Both the position numbers and the translations under genes were made by a program. Below the pieces are notes generated by a model. That model was not told the origin of the DNA and did no database searches. It saw nothing but the letters and a program-made list of their open reading frames with translations. A stretch of DNA of 18,170 nt from JAQGMO01 sp050954505 (GTDB lineage: Bacteria > Pseudomonadota > Gammaproteobacteria > Burkholderiales > Burkholderiaceae_D): NCBI GenBank assembly GCA_050954505.1, contig JBPBPY010000290.1:1-18170 (forward strand), written 5' to 3'. This document shows positions 1-8,100 of this stretch, one piece after another (position 1 is the stretch's first letter; each line of letters opens with the position of its first letter).

Positions 1-377
1 GAGAATCAGATCCATGCGAGATTTCTAGTCAGATAAAAAAAGTTGTGAGGAATACGGTCCGCCGGCAACGCTGAGAGTCCAGTGGATGCAGCGGATACAG
101 CAATTACAGCGGATGCAGCAGCAACGCAGCAGACCAGGCAATGACGAAGCCTTGACAGCGTGGTGGCCGCACAATGGCACCAAGGCACGATGGGACATTG
201 CAGTGGACAGCGCAGCGGCCATGCGGTGGAAAACAAGGCCGGAAACATTGAAGAATGCGATGGCACCATGGCCGGGGCAAAGGTTACCACGAGGGCGCAG
301 GCTGCGCGCGAATTACCGCTTGCTGACAGCGCGCTGACGCGTTAATCGGCACTGCCGAATTGCCTGCCTTATCAGCT

Positions 378-425
378 TTGCTTTCGGCGTTGGTTTCGGC
401 CTTGGTTTCGGCCTTGGCTTGAGCC
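378..425. repeat. 12-bp tandem repeat, about four copies
   Basis: Two perfect copies of TTGGTTTCGGCC (390-401 and 402-413) are flanked by diverged copies at 378-389 and 414-425. On the minus strand the unit reads as alternating Lys-Ala-Glu-Thr codons, so it could be the tail of a degraded coding sequence. No function is assigned. Confidence 0.7.
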
Positions 426-483
426 GCTCGAGCAGGCATCCGATCCACCAGCTAGTGCCTGTTGTGGCCCTTGGCGCAGGATT

Positions 484-511
484 GCGGCCAGCCGGATTGG
501 CTGCTGCTTTT
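484..511 (+). terminator. Weak terminator-like hairpin
   Basis: Arms 484-493 and 499-507 pair over nine positions with one bulged C (488) and one G-U pair around a 5-base loop, and TTTT follows at 508-511. The T-tract is short and no gene is seen upstream on this strand, so this may be chance pairing in GC-rich DNA. Confidence 0.2.
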
Positions 512-658
512 CGTCCTGATTCGGAGCACGCCGGGCGACTTTTTGTAGCGTTCGGTATTACAAAAAATTATTGCACCAAGGCATTGAAAACGCTGGCGAA
601 TTTTATTGATTGAAAGTAACATCTCGCCATTAAAAATTTATTCTTTCCGAGGCCGCCA

Positions 659-3160
659 GTGAACAGTGCACTACACATCAGCGAAACGAAATTTCGAGCG
701 TTGAGTGAAGCGTCGCCTCTGGGAATCTTTGCCACGGATATCAACGGCAGCAACACCTACACCAACGAGCGTTTCCAGTCGATTTTTCGCATGACGCTGG
801 AAGAGAGCCTGGGCAGCGGCTGGAACCGCTTCATCGTGGAAGAAGAGCGGGCACTGATTACTGCCGAATGGCTGCGCTGCGCGGCGCAAAACATCGATTA
901 CGACGTCACCTTTCATTTGCAGCATGACGATGGCGCGCGCACCTGCGTTCGCGCGCGCGCTCGCGCCACCTACGATGGCGAGGGTGCCATCGATGGATTT
1001 GTCGGCACCGTCTCCGACATTACGCAGAGTGAAAATGAACATGCTGCGCTGCTGCGCTCCGAACGTCTGCTGGCGCGCACCGGCGAACTGGCCGGCGTTG
1101 GTGGCTGGACCGTCGATCTGCACAGCGGTGAAGTCCATTTGTCGGAGCAGACCCGCCGCATGCATGGTTTTCCGGCCGGATTTCGCGCCAGCCAGGACGA
1201 TGCGCTCTCCTCCTATCCCCCGCATGCGCGCACGCAACTGCTGCAGGCATTACGCCAGGCCATCAGCGATGGACGCGACTTCGACATCGAACTGCCTTTT
1301 GTGCAAGCCGATGGCAAACGCATCTGGGTGCGCGTTGCCGCCTCGGTGGAGTTCCGCGAAGGCCAGGCCGTCAAGCTGTGGGGGGCATTGCAGGATATTA
1401 CCGCGGTACGCAACCTGAGCCAGGAACTGGCCGACCAGCATGAACTGCTGCGGGTAACGCTGGAGTCGATCGGCGAGGCCGTCATCACCACCGATGCGGC
1501 CCACAAGGTCACCTGGCAAAACTGCGCCGCCGCGCGCCTGACCGGCTGGACGCTGGGCGACGCGATCGGCAAACCGTTTGCCGAAGTCTTCCGGGTGGTG
1601 CATGAAACCACGCGCGAACCGGCGGCCAATCCACTGACCACCTGCATGCTGCCGGACGACACCCTGCCTGGCGGCCAGAGCCAGACCACGCTGATCGGGC
1701 GCGACGGGCGCGAATACGGCATCGAGCATTGCGCCTCGCCGATCAGGAATGCCCAGGACGAACTGCTTGGCGTGGTGCTGGTGTTCTACGATGTCACCGA
1801 ACAGCGGCGCCTGGTTGGCGAGATCAATTACCGCGCTTCGCATGATGCGCTTACCGGGCTGGTCAACCGCAGCGAATTCGAGAACCAGCTCGAACGCGCG
1901 CGGCAGACCGCGCCCAGCCACGGCGAGCAAGCCTTGCTGTTCATCGACCTCGACCAGTTCAAGCTGGTCAACGATGCCTGCGGCCATGCGGCCGGCGACA
2001 TGCTGCTGCAGCAGGTTGGCCAGTTGCTGGCCAGCTCGGTACGCTCGGGCGATACGCTGGCGCGCCTGGGGGGGGATGAATTTGCCATCCTGCTCAACCA
2101 GTGTTCGGCCGAGCAAGCCTTGCAGGTCGCGCAGCAAATCTGCGCGCGCATGGATGACTACCGTTTTTCGCACAAGGACCGGCGTTTCCGGATTGGCACC
2201 AGCATCGGGCTGGTGGTTGTCGACCAGCGCTGGCATGACATCGAAAGTTTGATGCTGGCGGCCGACCGCTCCTGCTACGCGGCCAAGGAAGGCGGACGCA
2301 ACCAGGTTCATGTCTGGCGCGACTGCGATCTGGCACAACGCGCACGCAATGTGCACATGCAGTGGGCCACGCGAATCGAGACTGCGCTGCAGGAAAACCG
2401 CTTCGTCCTGTATGGCCAGCGCATCGAGCCGGTGGCCGATACCACGCCAGCAGGCACAGCGCTGCGGGCTGAAGTCTTGCTGCGCATGGTCGACCTCGAT
2501 GGCAAGCTGGTCTTGCCAGGCATTTTCCTGCCCGCAGCACAGCGTTTTGCACTGGCGCTGCGCATCGATGAATGGACGCTGCGCAAAACCATTGAAACCC
2601 TGGGCAATGTGCCTGTGGCGTCGATCGGCATGCTGAGCCTGAACCTGAGTGCGCAGTCGGCCGGCAACCAGGCATTCCACTTCCAGGCCCTGCAGTGGCT
2701 GGAACTGGCCGGCGCGGCAGTCTGCCAGCGCCTGTGCATCGAAATGGCCGAACACGCGGTACTCGGCAACCCGATTGAAACGGCCCTGTTCATCGGCGAG
2801 CTGCGCAAGCTTGGCGTACGTGTCGCCCTGGACGACTTTGGCGCCAATGCCGCCTCTTTCGGTTATCTGAAAACCCTGAAGATCGACGAGCTGAAGATCG
2901 ATGGCCAGTTCATTCAGGGCTTGCTTGGCGATGCGCTCGATACGGCAGCAGTACGCTGTTTTGTCGATGTGGCAAACGCCGTGTCGGCCACCACCGTGGC
3001 CAAGGCAGTGGACAGCCCCGCATTATTCGAGCGGGTGCAGGCGATGGGCATCGGCCATGCCCAGGGTTTCACGCTGCACAAACCGGAGCCGCTGGAGCAG
3101 CTTTGCACGCCGGCGCTGCAGGGCCGCATGAAGGTGACGGCGCTGGAAAACGCGGCTTGA
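659..3160 (+). CDS. PAS-PAS-PAS-GGDEF-EAL cyclic-di-GMP signalling protein
   Basis: This 833-residue cytoplasmic protein has no signal peptide or membrane segment. Three PAS sensor domains (about 10-125, 133-252, 260-385) precede a GGDEF domain (about 390-550) and an EAL domain (about 571-825). The cyclase site is intact: FIDLDQFK metal-binding segment, GGDEF at 471-475, and inhibitory I-site R462-x-x-D465 at the standard spacing. The EAL domain keeps DD at 725-726 and the downstream LKID lysine and AQG glutamine. However, EAL itself reads E605-V-L, and the usual VAEGVE segment reads VAKAVD with K782 in place of the general-base glutamate. Inference: an active, feedback-inhibited diguanylate cyclase with a weak or inactive phosphodiesterase that may act as a c-di-GMP-binding module. 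The GTG start is chosen because GAGG at 649-652 lies 6 bases upstream and the first in-frame ATG would remove part of PAS1. It appears monocistronic. The signal sensed is unknown. Confidence 0.93.
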   Translation: MNSALHISETKFRALSEASPLGIFATDINGSNTYTNERFQSIFRMTLEESLGSGWNRFIVEEERALITAEWLRCAAQNIDYDVTFHLQHDDGARTCVRARARATYDGEGAIDGFVGTVSDITQSENEHAALLRSERLLARTGELAGVGGWTVDLHSGEVHLSEQTRRMHGFPAGFRASQDDALSSYPPHARTQLLQALRQAISDGRDFDIELPFVQADGKRIWVRVAASVEFREGQAVKLWGALQDITAVRNLSQELADQHELLRVTLESIGEAVITTDAAHKVTWQNCAAARLTGWTLGDAIGKPFAEVFRVVHETTREPAANPLTTCMLPDDTLPGGQSQTTLIGRDGREYGIEHCASPIRNAQDELLGVVLVFYDVTEQRRLVGEINYRASHDALTGLVNRSEFENQLERARQTAPSHGEQALLFIDLDQFKLVNDACGHAAGDMLLQQVGQLLASSVRSGDTLARLGGDEFAILLNQCSAEQALQVAQQICARMDDYRFSHKDRRFRIGTSIGLVVVDQRWHDIESLMLAADRSCYAAKEGGRNQVHVWRDCDLAQRARNVHMQWATRIETALQENRFVLYGQRIEPVADTTPAGTALRAEVLLRMVDLDGKLVLPGIFLPAAQRFALALRIDEWTLRKTIETLGNVPVASIGMLSLNLSAQSAGNQAFHFQALQWLELAGAAVCQRLCIEMAEHAVLGNPIETALFIGELRKLGVRVALDDFGANAASFGYLKTLKIDELKIDGQFIQGLLGDALDTAAVRCFVDVANAVSATTVAKAVDSPALFERVQAMGIGHAQGFTLHKPEPLEQLCTPALQGRMKVTALENAA
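2068..2075 (+). repeat. G8 homopolymer inside the GGDEF codons
   Basis: Eight consecutive G residues span the end of Leu470, both glycines of GGDEF (471-472) and the first base of Asp473. A one-base slip would shift the frame at the catalytic loop and remove the EAL domain. Confidence 0.9.
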
Positions 3161-3172
3161 AATTCCACGCAG

Positions 3173-3189
3173 CATTGAATTTTTCAATG
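3173..3189. repeat. Perfect inverted repeat after the GGDEF-EAL stop codon
   Basis: CATTGAA (3173-3179) and TTCAATG (3183-3189) are perfect arms around a TTT loop, 13 bases after the stop. The stem is AT-rich and has no T-tract after it, so it is a poor intrinsic terminator. It could stabilise a 3' end or be a protein-binding site. Confidence 0.5.
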
Positions 3190-3235
3190 TGTAAATGGGT
3201 CACTGGCGCCAGATCAAACAACGGTCGTCAATTCC

Positions 3236-3264
3236 TTGACGCTCATCCTCGTGCCGACTACATT
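3236..3264 (+). promoter_or_regulatory. Candidate sigma-70 promoter for the first RND operon
   Basis: TTGACG (3236-3241, five of six to consensus) is followed after exactly 17 bases by TACATT (3259-3264, four of six). Transcription would start near 3271, about 390 bases before the adaptor start. The -10 is overlapped by the inverted repeat at 3260-3283, the usual place for a repressor site. Confidence 0.4.
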
Positions 3265-3283
3265 ACTGGCTGGTCGGTAATGT
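3260..3283. promoter_or_regulatory. Operator-like inverted repeat over the candidate -10
   Basis: ACATTAC (3260-3266) and GTAATGT (3277-3283) are perfect 7-bp arms separated by 10 bases. Size and position fit a dimeric repressor site, but no regulator gene is adjacent and the sequence differs from the AcrR-type palindrome at 12022-12045. Confidence 0.35.
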
Positions 3284-3453
3284 GACCAAGCGGTTGACCT
3301 GCCCGGAATCAGCATGCTGCTGCGGGTGGAATCGGGACATTTCATGAAACCATGCGGCTCCATCATGATGCGGTCATTTTCCGCTGTGATAATCTGACTC
3401 TCCGCTGGCTCGAACGCGGTATTGCCGGTGCCGAATTCCGGCTCACCGCTACA

Positions 3454-3477
3454 GGCTGACCGGCTGACCGGCTGACG
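3454..3477. repeat. 8-bp tandem repeat, three copies
   Basis: GGCTGACC occurs at 3454-3461 and 3462-3469, with a third copy differing in the last base (3470-3477). It lies in non-coding DNA between the candidate promoter and the adaptor gene. No function is evident. Confidence 0.65.
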
Positions 3478-3663
3478 GCTGGCCGGGCAGGCGAAGCTTG
3501 TGCGGATGCCGGGGTCGAGGTGTTGCGGTCCATGCAGGCTTTTCCGGCTGGCATGCCGACAGCATCGATCCGCGCGCATGCCTGGAATCGGTCAACGACC
3601 CGTTGTCGCCTGGTTTGCCCGGCCGTGCGGCCACGCAACCGCATTCCCACGCTGAATGAAACA

Positions 3664-5088
3664 ATGATGAAAAAAATCCCCCTGCGCCGGCTGTTGATCG
3701 TCTGCCTGCTGGCACTGGCGGCGGCCGGCACGATCCATCTGGTGCGGCTGAAATCGGCTGTGCCGGCAGCAGCCACCGGCACGGCGCCAGTGCCCACGCC
3801 GGCGCTGGAATTCCTCGCCTCCGACGTTCTGGTCCTTCAGCCCACGCAACTGGGGCAGACACTGGCCTTGTCCGGCGCCATCCGTCCGATCAACCAGGTC
3901 GCCGTCAAGGCCCGCGTGGCCGGCGAGGTCCGTGAAGTGCTGGTGCGCGAAGGCGCCACCGTCAAGGCCGGGCAAGTGCTGGTGCGCATGGATGGCGCCG
4001 AATACCAGGCGCGGCTGAACCAGGCCCGCGGCTCGTATGCGGCGGCGGTAGGCCAGCGCGACATTGCCCTGAAGGCGCGCAACAACAACCAGACGCTGGT
4101 GGCGCAGGGGTTCATTTCAAAAAATGCCTCGGAAAATACCGCCAGCCAGTTCGACATTGCCCAGGCCAATGTCGATGGCGCCCAGGGCATGCTCGATGTG
4201 GCGCAGAAAGCGCTCAGCGATACGGTGATCCGCGCACCGATTTCCGGCGTGGTCAGCAGCCGCACGGTGCAGCCTGGCGAAAAAGTCTCCCCCGACAACC
4301 GGCTGCTCGATGTGGTCGATCTCTCGCGCATGGAACTTGAAGCCGGCGTGCCGAGTTCGGACATTCTCAAGGTGATGCTGGGCCAGCAGGTCTGGCTTAC
4401 CGTCGAAGGTCTCGAGAGCCGGCTGCGCGGCAAGGTCGCGCGCATCAATCCTGCCACGCAGAGCGGCTCGCGCTCGATCCTGATCTATGTGGAAATCGAC
4501 AACCCGGACAACCTGCTGCGTGGCGGCATGTTTGCCGAAGCCCGCCTGAGCCTGGCAGAAAAAGCCGGCGTGCTGGCGGTGCCGCAGTCGGCATTGCAAA
4601 CCCAGGGTGACGCTGCCAGCGTGTTCGTGATTGAAAACGGCATGCTGGCACAAAAGCCGGTGACGCTGGGCATTCGCGGCGTGACTGGCGACAATGACGC
4701 GGTCGAAATCGTCAGCGGCCTGTCTGCCGGTGCGCTGGTGGTGCGCAACAACCTGGGCAATCTGCGCCCGGGCACGCGGGTCAGGTTCGCTGCCGGGCAG
4801 GCTGCCCCGCAGGCGGCGGCAGCAGCGCAGCAGACTTCCATGCAGGCGGCCATTTCGAAGGACACGCCAGCGGCAGTCGAGCCGCCTACCACAAGCCCCG
4901 CGTTGATGCCGGCTCCTTTGTCAACTCAGTCGCCAAATCAGCCGCCAAATCAGCCGCCAACGCAGTTACCGACCCAATCGCCAACCCAACTGCCAGCCCA
5001 TAGCGCACCTGGAGCACCGGCAGCAGCCAACGCAGCAACGCTTGTTCAAACACCAAGCCGGATGGCAGTTCCAGCGCCAGCGCCCTAG
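3664..5088 (+). CDS. RND efflux periplasmic adaptor subunit (membrane fusion protein)
   Basis: This is the 474-residue adaptor that would link the pump encoded next (5149-8427) to an outer-membrane channel. A basic N-terminus and hydrophobic segment (about 8-27) serve as membrane anchor or uncleaved signal; there is no lipobox cysteine, unlike the adaptor at 12144. The split biotinyl-lipoyl domain is visible as VAGEVREVLVREGATVKAGQ and, after the alpha-hairpin, as APISGVVSSRTVQPGEKVS. The hairpin carries an AcrA-like tip pattern (R..., L...QGFISKN). Beta-barrel and membrane-proximal domains follow to about residue 378. The last ~95 residues are a low-complexity Ala/Gln/Pro tail with a four-residue repeat. 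Start: tandem ATGs at 3664 and 3667 give the expected N-terminus; the frame extends to a GTG at 3520, but no usable Shine-Dalgarno is seen there. The Shine-Dalgarno at 3664 is also weak, so the exact start is uncertain. Confidence 0.9.
   Translation: MMKKIPLRRLLIVCLLALAAAGTIHLVRLKSAVPAAATGTAPVPTPALEFLASDVLVLQPTQLGQTLALSGAIRPINQVAVKARVAGEVREVLVREGATVKAGQVLVRMDGAEYQARLNQARGSYAAAVGQRDIALKARNNNQTLVAQGFISKNASENTASQFDIAQANVDGAQGMLDVAQKALSDTVIRAPISGVVSSRTVQPGEKVSPDNRLLDVVDLSRMELEAGVPSSDILKVMLGQQVWLTVEGLESRLRGKVARINPATQSGSRSILIYVEIDNPDNLLRGGMFAEARLSLAEKAGVLAVPQSALQTQGDAASVFVIENGMLAQKPVTLGIRGVTGDNDAVEIVSGLSAGALVVRNNLGNLRPGTRVRFAAGQAAPQAAAAAQQTSMQAAISKDTPAAVEPPTTSPALMPAPLSTQSPNQPPNQPPTQLPTQSPTQLPAHSAPGAPAAANAATLVQTPSRMAVPAPAP
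4927..4998 (+). repeat. 12-bp coding repeat in the adaptor tail
   Basis: Six 12-base units encode residues 422-445 as QSPN, QPPN, QPPT, QLPT, QSPT and QLPA. Units two and three are nearly identical in DNA and the rest have diverged, which suggests growth by slippage. The tail is predicted to be extended and disordered and lies outside the conserved adaptor domains. Confidence 0.8.
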
Positions 5089-5148
5089 GCGTCCTTCAAG
5101 TACTCATTCAGCCGCAACTCAAGCTCACGCAGAAAACACCCCGCCATC

Positions 5149-8100
5149 ATGTGGTTTACTCGCATCAGCATCAACAATCCCGTGCTGGCCACCATGATGA
5201 TGGTGGCCTTTGTCGTGCTTGGCCTGTTTTCCTATAGCCGGCTGCAGGTCGACCAGTTTCCCGACATTACCTTTCCGGTGGTGGTGATCCAGACCGATTA
5301 TCCCGATGCCTCGCCCGAGACAGTGGAGTCGGACATCACCCGCAAGATCGAGGAAGCGGTCAACACCATCAACGGCATCAATGCCCTGACCTCGCGTTCC
5401 TACGAAGGCAGCTCGGTGGTGATCATCGAATTCCAGCTCTCCGTCGACCCGGCCCAGGCGGCGCAGGATGTACGTGAAAAAGTCGCCCTGGTGAAGTCGA
5501 CCTTCCGCAAGGAAGTCAAGGAGTCGCGCGTAACCCGCTACGACCCTGCCGACCGGCCGATGTTTTCGATTTCGGTGGCCAATGAAAGTGGCACGAATGT
5601 GCCGCAGCGCAGCCTGCGGGAATTGACCACGATTGCCGACCAGGTGGTCAAGAAGCGGCTGGAAAACGTGCGTGGCGTGGGCGCCGTGACACTGGTTGGC
5701 GGCGTCAAGCGCGAAATCCAGATCTATGTGAAACCCAATGAAATGGAGGCGCTCGGCATTGGTGTCGACCAGGTGATCGCCGCCGTGCGCAATGAAAACC
5801 AGGAATTGCCTACCGGCGCCATCCGCTCGCTGGCCAATGAAAAAGCCGTCCAGGTGCAGGGCCGCATTGGCGACCCGAAGGATTTCGAGCGCATCGTGGT
5901 GGCGCGCCGCGGCGGCCAGCCAGTGACGCTGGCGCAGATCGCCACCGTGGTTGACAGCCAGCAGGAACAGCAGACCCTGGCACTGTACAACGGCCAGCGC
6001 ACGCTGGCGCTCGACATCCTCAAGGCCCAGGGGCAAAACACCATCGAAGTGGCCGACGGCCTGCAGCGCGCACTGGTGGAGATGGCGCCGACCATGAAGA
6101 CGCTGTATCCGGGGCTGTCGATCCAGGTCATCAAGGATGGTTCACGGCAGATCCGCGTCGGCGTGCAGAATGTGCGCCGCTCGCTGGTCGAAGGCGCAGT
6201 GCTGACCATCCTGATCGTGTTCCTGTTCCTGAACTCGTGGCGCTCCACCGTCATCACCGGCCTGACCCTGCCGGTGGCACTGATCGGCACATTCCTGTTC
6301 ATGAGCCTGTTTGGCTTCACCATCAACATGATCACGCTGATGGCGCTGTCGCTGTGCGTGGGTCTGCTGATCGACGATGCGATCGTGGTGCGTGAAAACA
6401 TCGTGCGCCATGCCAGCATGAAAGTGGCCGGGCGCTTCAAGTCCCATCGGCTGGCGGCATTGGAAGGAACGGCCGAGATCGGCCTGGCGGTGCTGGCCAC
6501 CACGCTGTCGATTGTTGCGGTATTCCTGCCGGTGGGCTTCATGGGCGGCATCATCGGACGCTTTTTCCATCAGTTCGGCGTCACCGTCACGGCCGCAGTG
6601 CTGATCTCGATGTTCGTTTCCTTCACGCTCGACCCGATGCTGTCTTCGATCTGGCGCGACCCGGCCATGCATGGCGCCACAGGCCAGGCGCCGGCGGGCT
6701 GGCTGGCGCGAGCCTACGCCGGCACCATTGGCCGCGTGCTGGCCTTGTTCGAGGCGCAGTTCCAGCGCCTCTCTCGCGCCTACCAGCTCACGCTGGCCTG
6801 GTCCCTGCGCCACCGGCGCTCGACCATGCTGCTGGCGCTGGCGAGCTTTGTCGGTGGCCTGGCCATTCCCGCCAGCGGCCTGATCGGCAGCGAATTCGTG
6901 CCGCAGGCCGATTATTCGGAAACCGGCGTGACCTTCTACACCCCGGTTGGCTCGTCGCTGGAATTCACCGAGACCAAGGCGCGCCAGGTCGAGGCAGTAA
7001 TGCGCGAATTTCCCGAAGTGCGCGACCTCTACACCACCGTCAATACCGGCAGCGCCCAAGGCAAGAGCTATGCAACCGTGTATGCGCGCCTGACGCCGCG
7101 CGACCAGCGTGCGCGCAGCACTGGCCAGATGAGCATTCCGCTGCGCAATCGGCTCACGCAAATCGCCGGCATCACCGTCACCCACATCGGCGCCCTCGAT
7201 GGCGTCGGCGGCGAAAACAAGCAGATGCGCCTGTCCCTGCTGGGCGCAGACCTGCAGACCCTGGCGCGGCTGTCCGAAGAAGTGCAGGCCAAAATGCGCG
7301 CGGTACCCGGCGTGGTCGACCTCGACTCCAGCCTGAAGGCGGAAAAGCCGACCATCTCGATTACGCCCAGGCGCGACCTGGGAGCCGACCTTGGCGTCGG
7401 CGTGGCGCAGATCGGCAATGCGCTGCGCCCCTTGCTGGCCGGCGAATCCGCCAGCACCTGGCGCGGCCCCGACGATGAAAACTACGATGTCAATGTGCGC
7501 CTGGCGCCCAGTGACCGCAGCAAGAACGATGACCTGGCCCGCCTGATGCTGGCCAGCACCCAGCTCGACGCCAATGGCGTGCCGCGCATGGTGCCGCTGC
7601 GCCAGGTGGCCGACATCAAGCCGTCGCTGGGTGCCAACCAGATCAACCGACGCGACATGAACCGCGAAGTGGAATTGTCGGCCAATGTCGTGGGCCGCTC
7701 CGCCGGCCAGGCCAGTGTCGACGTCAAGGCCGTGCTCGACGCAGTGCACTGGCCGCCCGGCTACCGGTACGAAATCGGCGGCTCGGCCAAGAACATGCAG
7801 GAGTCGTTCAATTACGCGCTCTCGGCACTGGTGCTGGCGGTGATCTTCATCTACATGATCCTGGCTTCGCAGTTCGGCAGCTTCCTGCAGCCGCTGGCCA
7901 TCATGTCGGCCCTGCCGCTGACCTTGATCGGCGTGTTTGCCGCCCTGCTGCTGTTTCGCTCGACGCTGAACATGTTTTCCGTGATCGGCTTCATCATGCT
8001 CATGGGCCTGGTGACCAAGAACGCCATCCTGCTGGTCGACTTCGCCAACCAGGCCCGCAAGGCCGGGACCGAGCGTGGCGCCGCACTGCTGGGGGCGGCT

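Larger units (their letters stand above)
1..658. other. Left-flank non-coding region with low-complexity repeats
   Basis: No open frame here has convincing codon use, a ribosome site and a recognisable product. The stretch holds an imperfect direct repeat rich in CAG/GGAT near 88-121, a 12-bp tandem repeat at 378-425, a weak terminator-like hairpin at 484-511 and an AT-rich segment from about 541 to 645 just before the GGDEF-EAL gene, which is the likely promoter region. TTGAAA at 584-589 and TTGATT at 606-611 are -35-like, but neither has a good -10 at the right distance, so no promoter is called. A 51-codon minus-strand frame (439 to 284) has Lys/Ala/Glu/Thr-rich composition and may be a gene remnant. 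Confidence 0.5.
3161..3663. other. Intergenic region upstream of the first RND operon
   Basis: About 500 bases with no convincing gene. It contains a perfect AT-rich inverted repeat (3173-3189), a promoter-like pair (3236-3264) overlapped by a 7-bp-arm inverted repeat (3260-3283), an extended -10 candidate (TG at 3385-3386, GATAAT at 3388-3393) without a good -35, and an 8-bp triplicated repeat (3454-3477). The adaptor frame stays open back to a GTG at 3520, but those extra codons look non-coding and would bury the membrane anchor, so they are treated as leader. Confidence 0.55.

Noticed and set aside
6..290. 94-codon minus-strand frame at the left edge
   Set aside because: Cys- and Ser-rich composition with no motif, no ribosome site and overlap with low-complexity repeats. 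It reaches the window edge, so a gene outside the window cannot be judged.
934..965. Alternating CG run that could favour Z-DNA
   Set aside because: It encodes a normal Arg/Ala stretch at the end of PAS1 in a GC-rich gene, so codon bias explains it.
1250..2755. A 501-codon minus-strand frame inside the GGDEF-EAL gene
   Set aside because: It lies wholly within a multi-domain gene whose plus-strand motifs are unmistakable, and its product shows no family features.
3520..3663. N-terminal extension of the first adaptor from GTG 3520
   Set aside because: The extra 48 residues are Arg/Pro/Cys-rich and lack a properly spaced ribosome site; they would place the membrane anchor far from the N-terminus.
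378..4998. CRISPR-like interpretation of the short tandem repeats (378-425, 3454-3477, 4927-4998)
   Set aside because: Units are 8-12 bases with no spacers and no cas genes nearby; they are ordinary tandem repeats.
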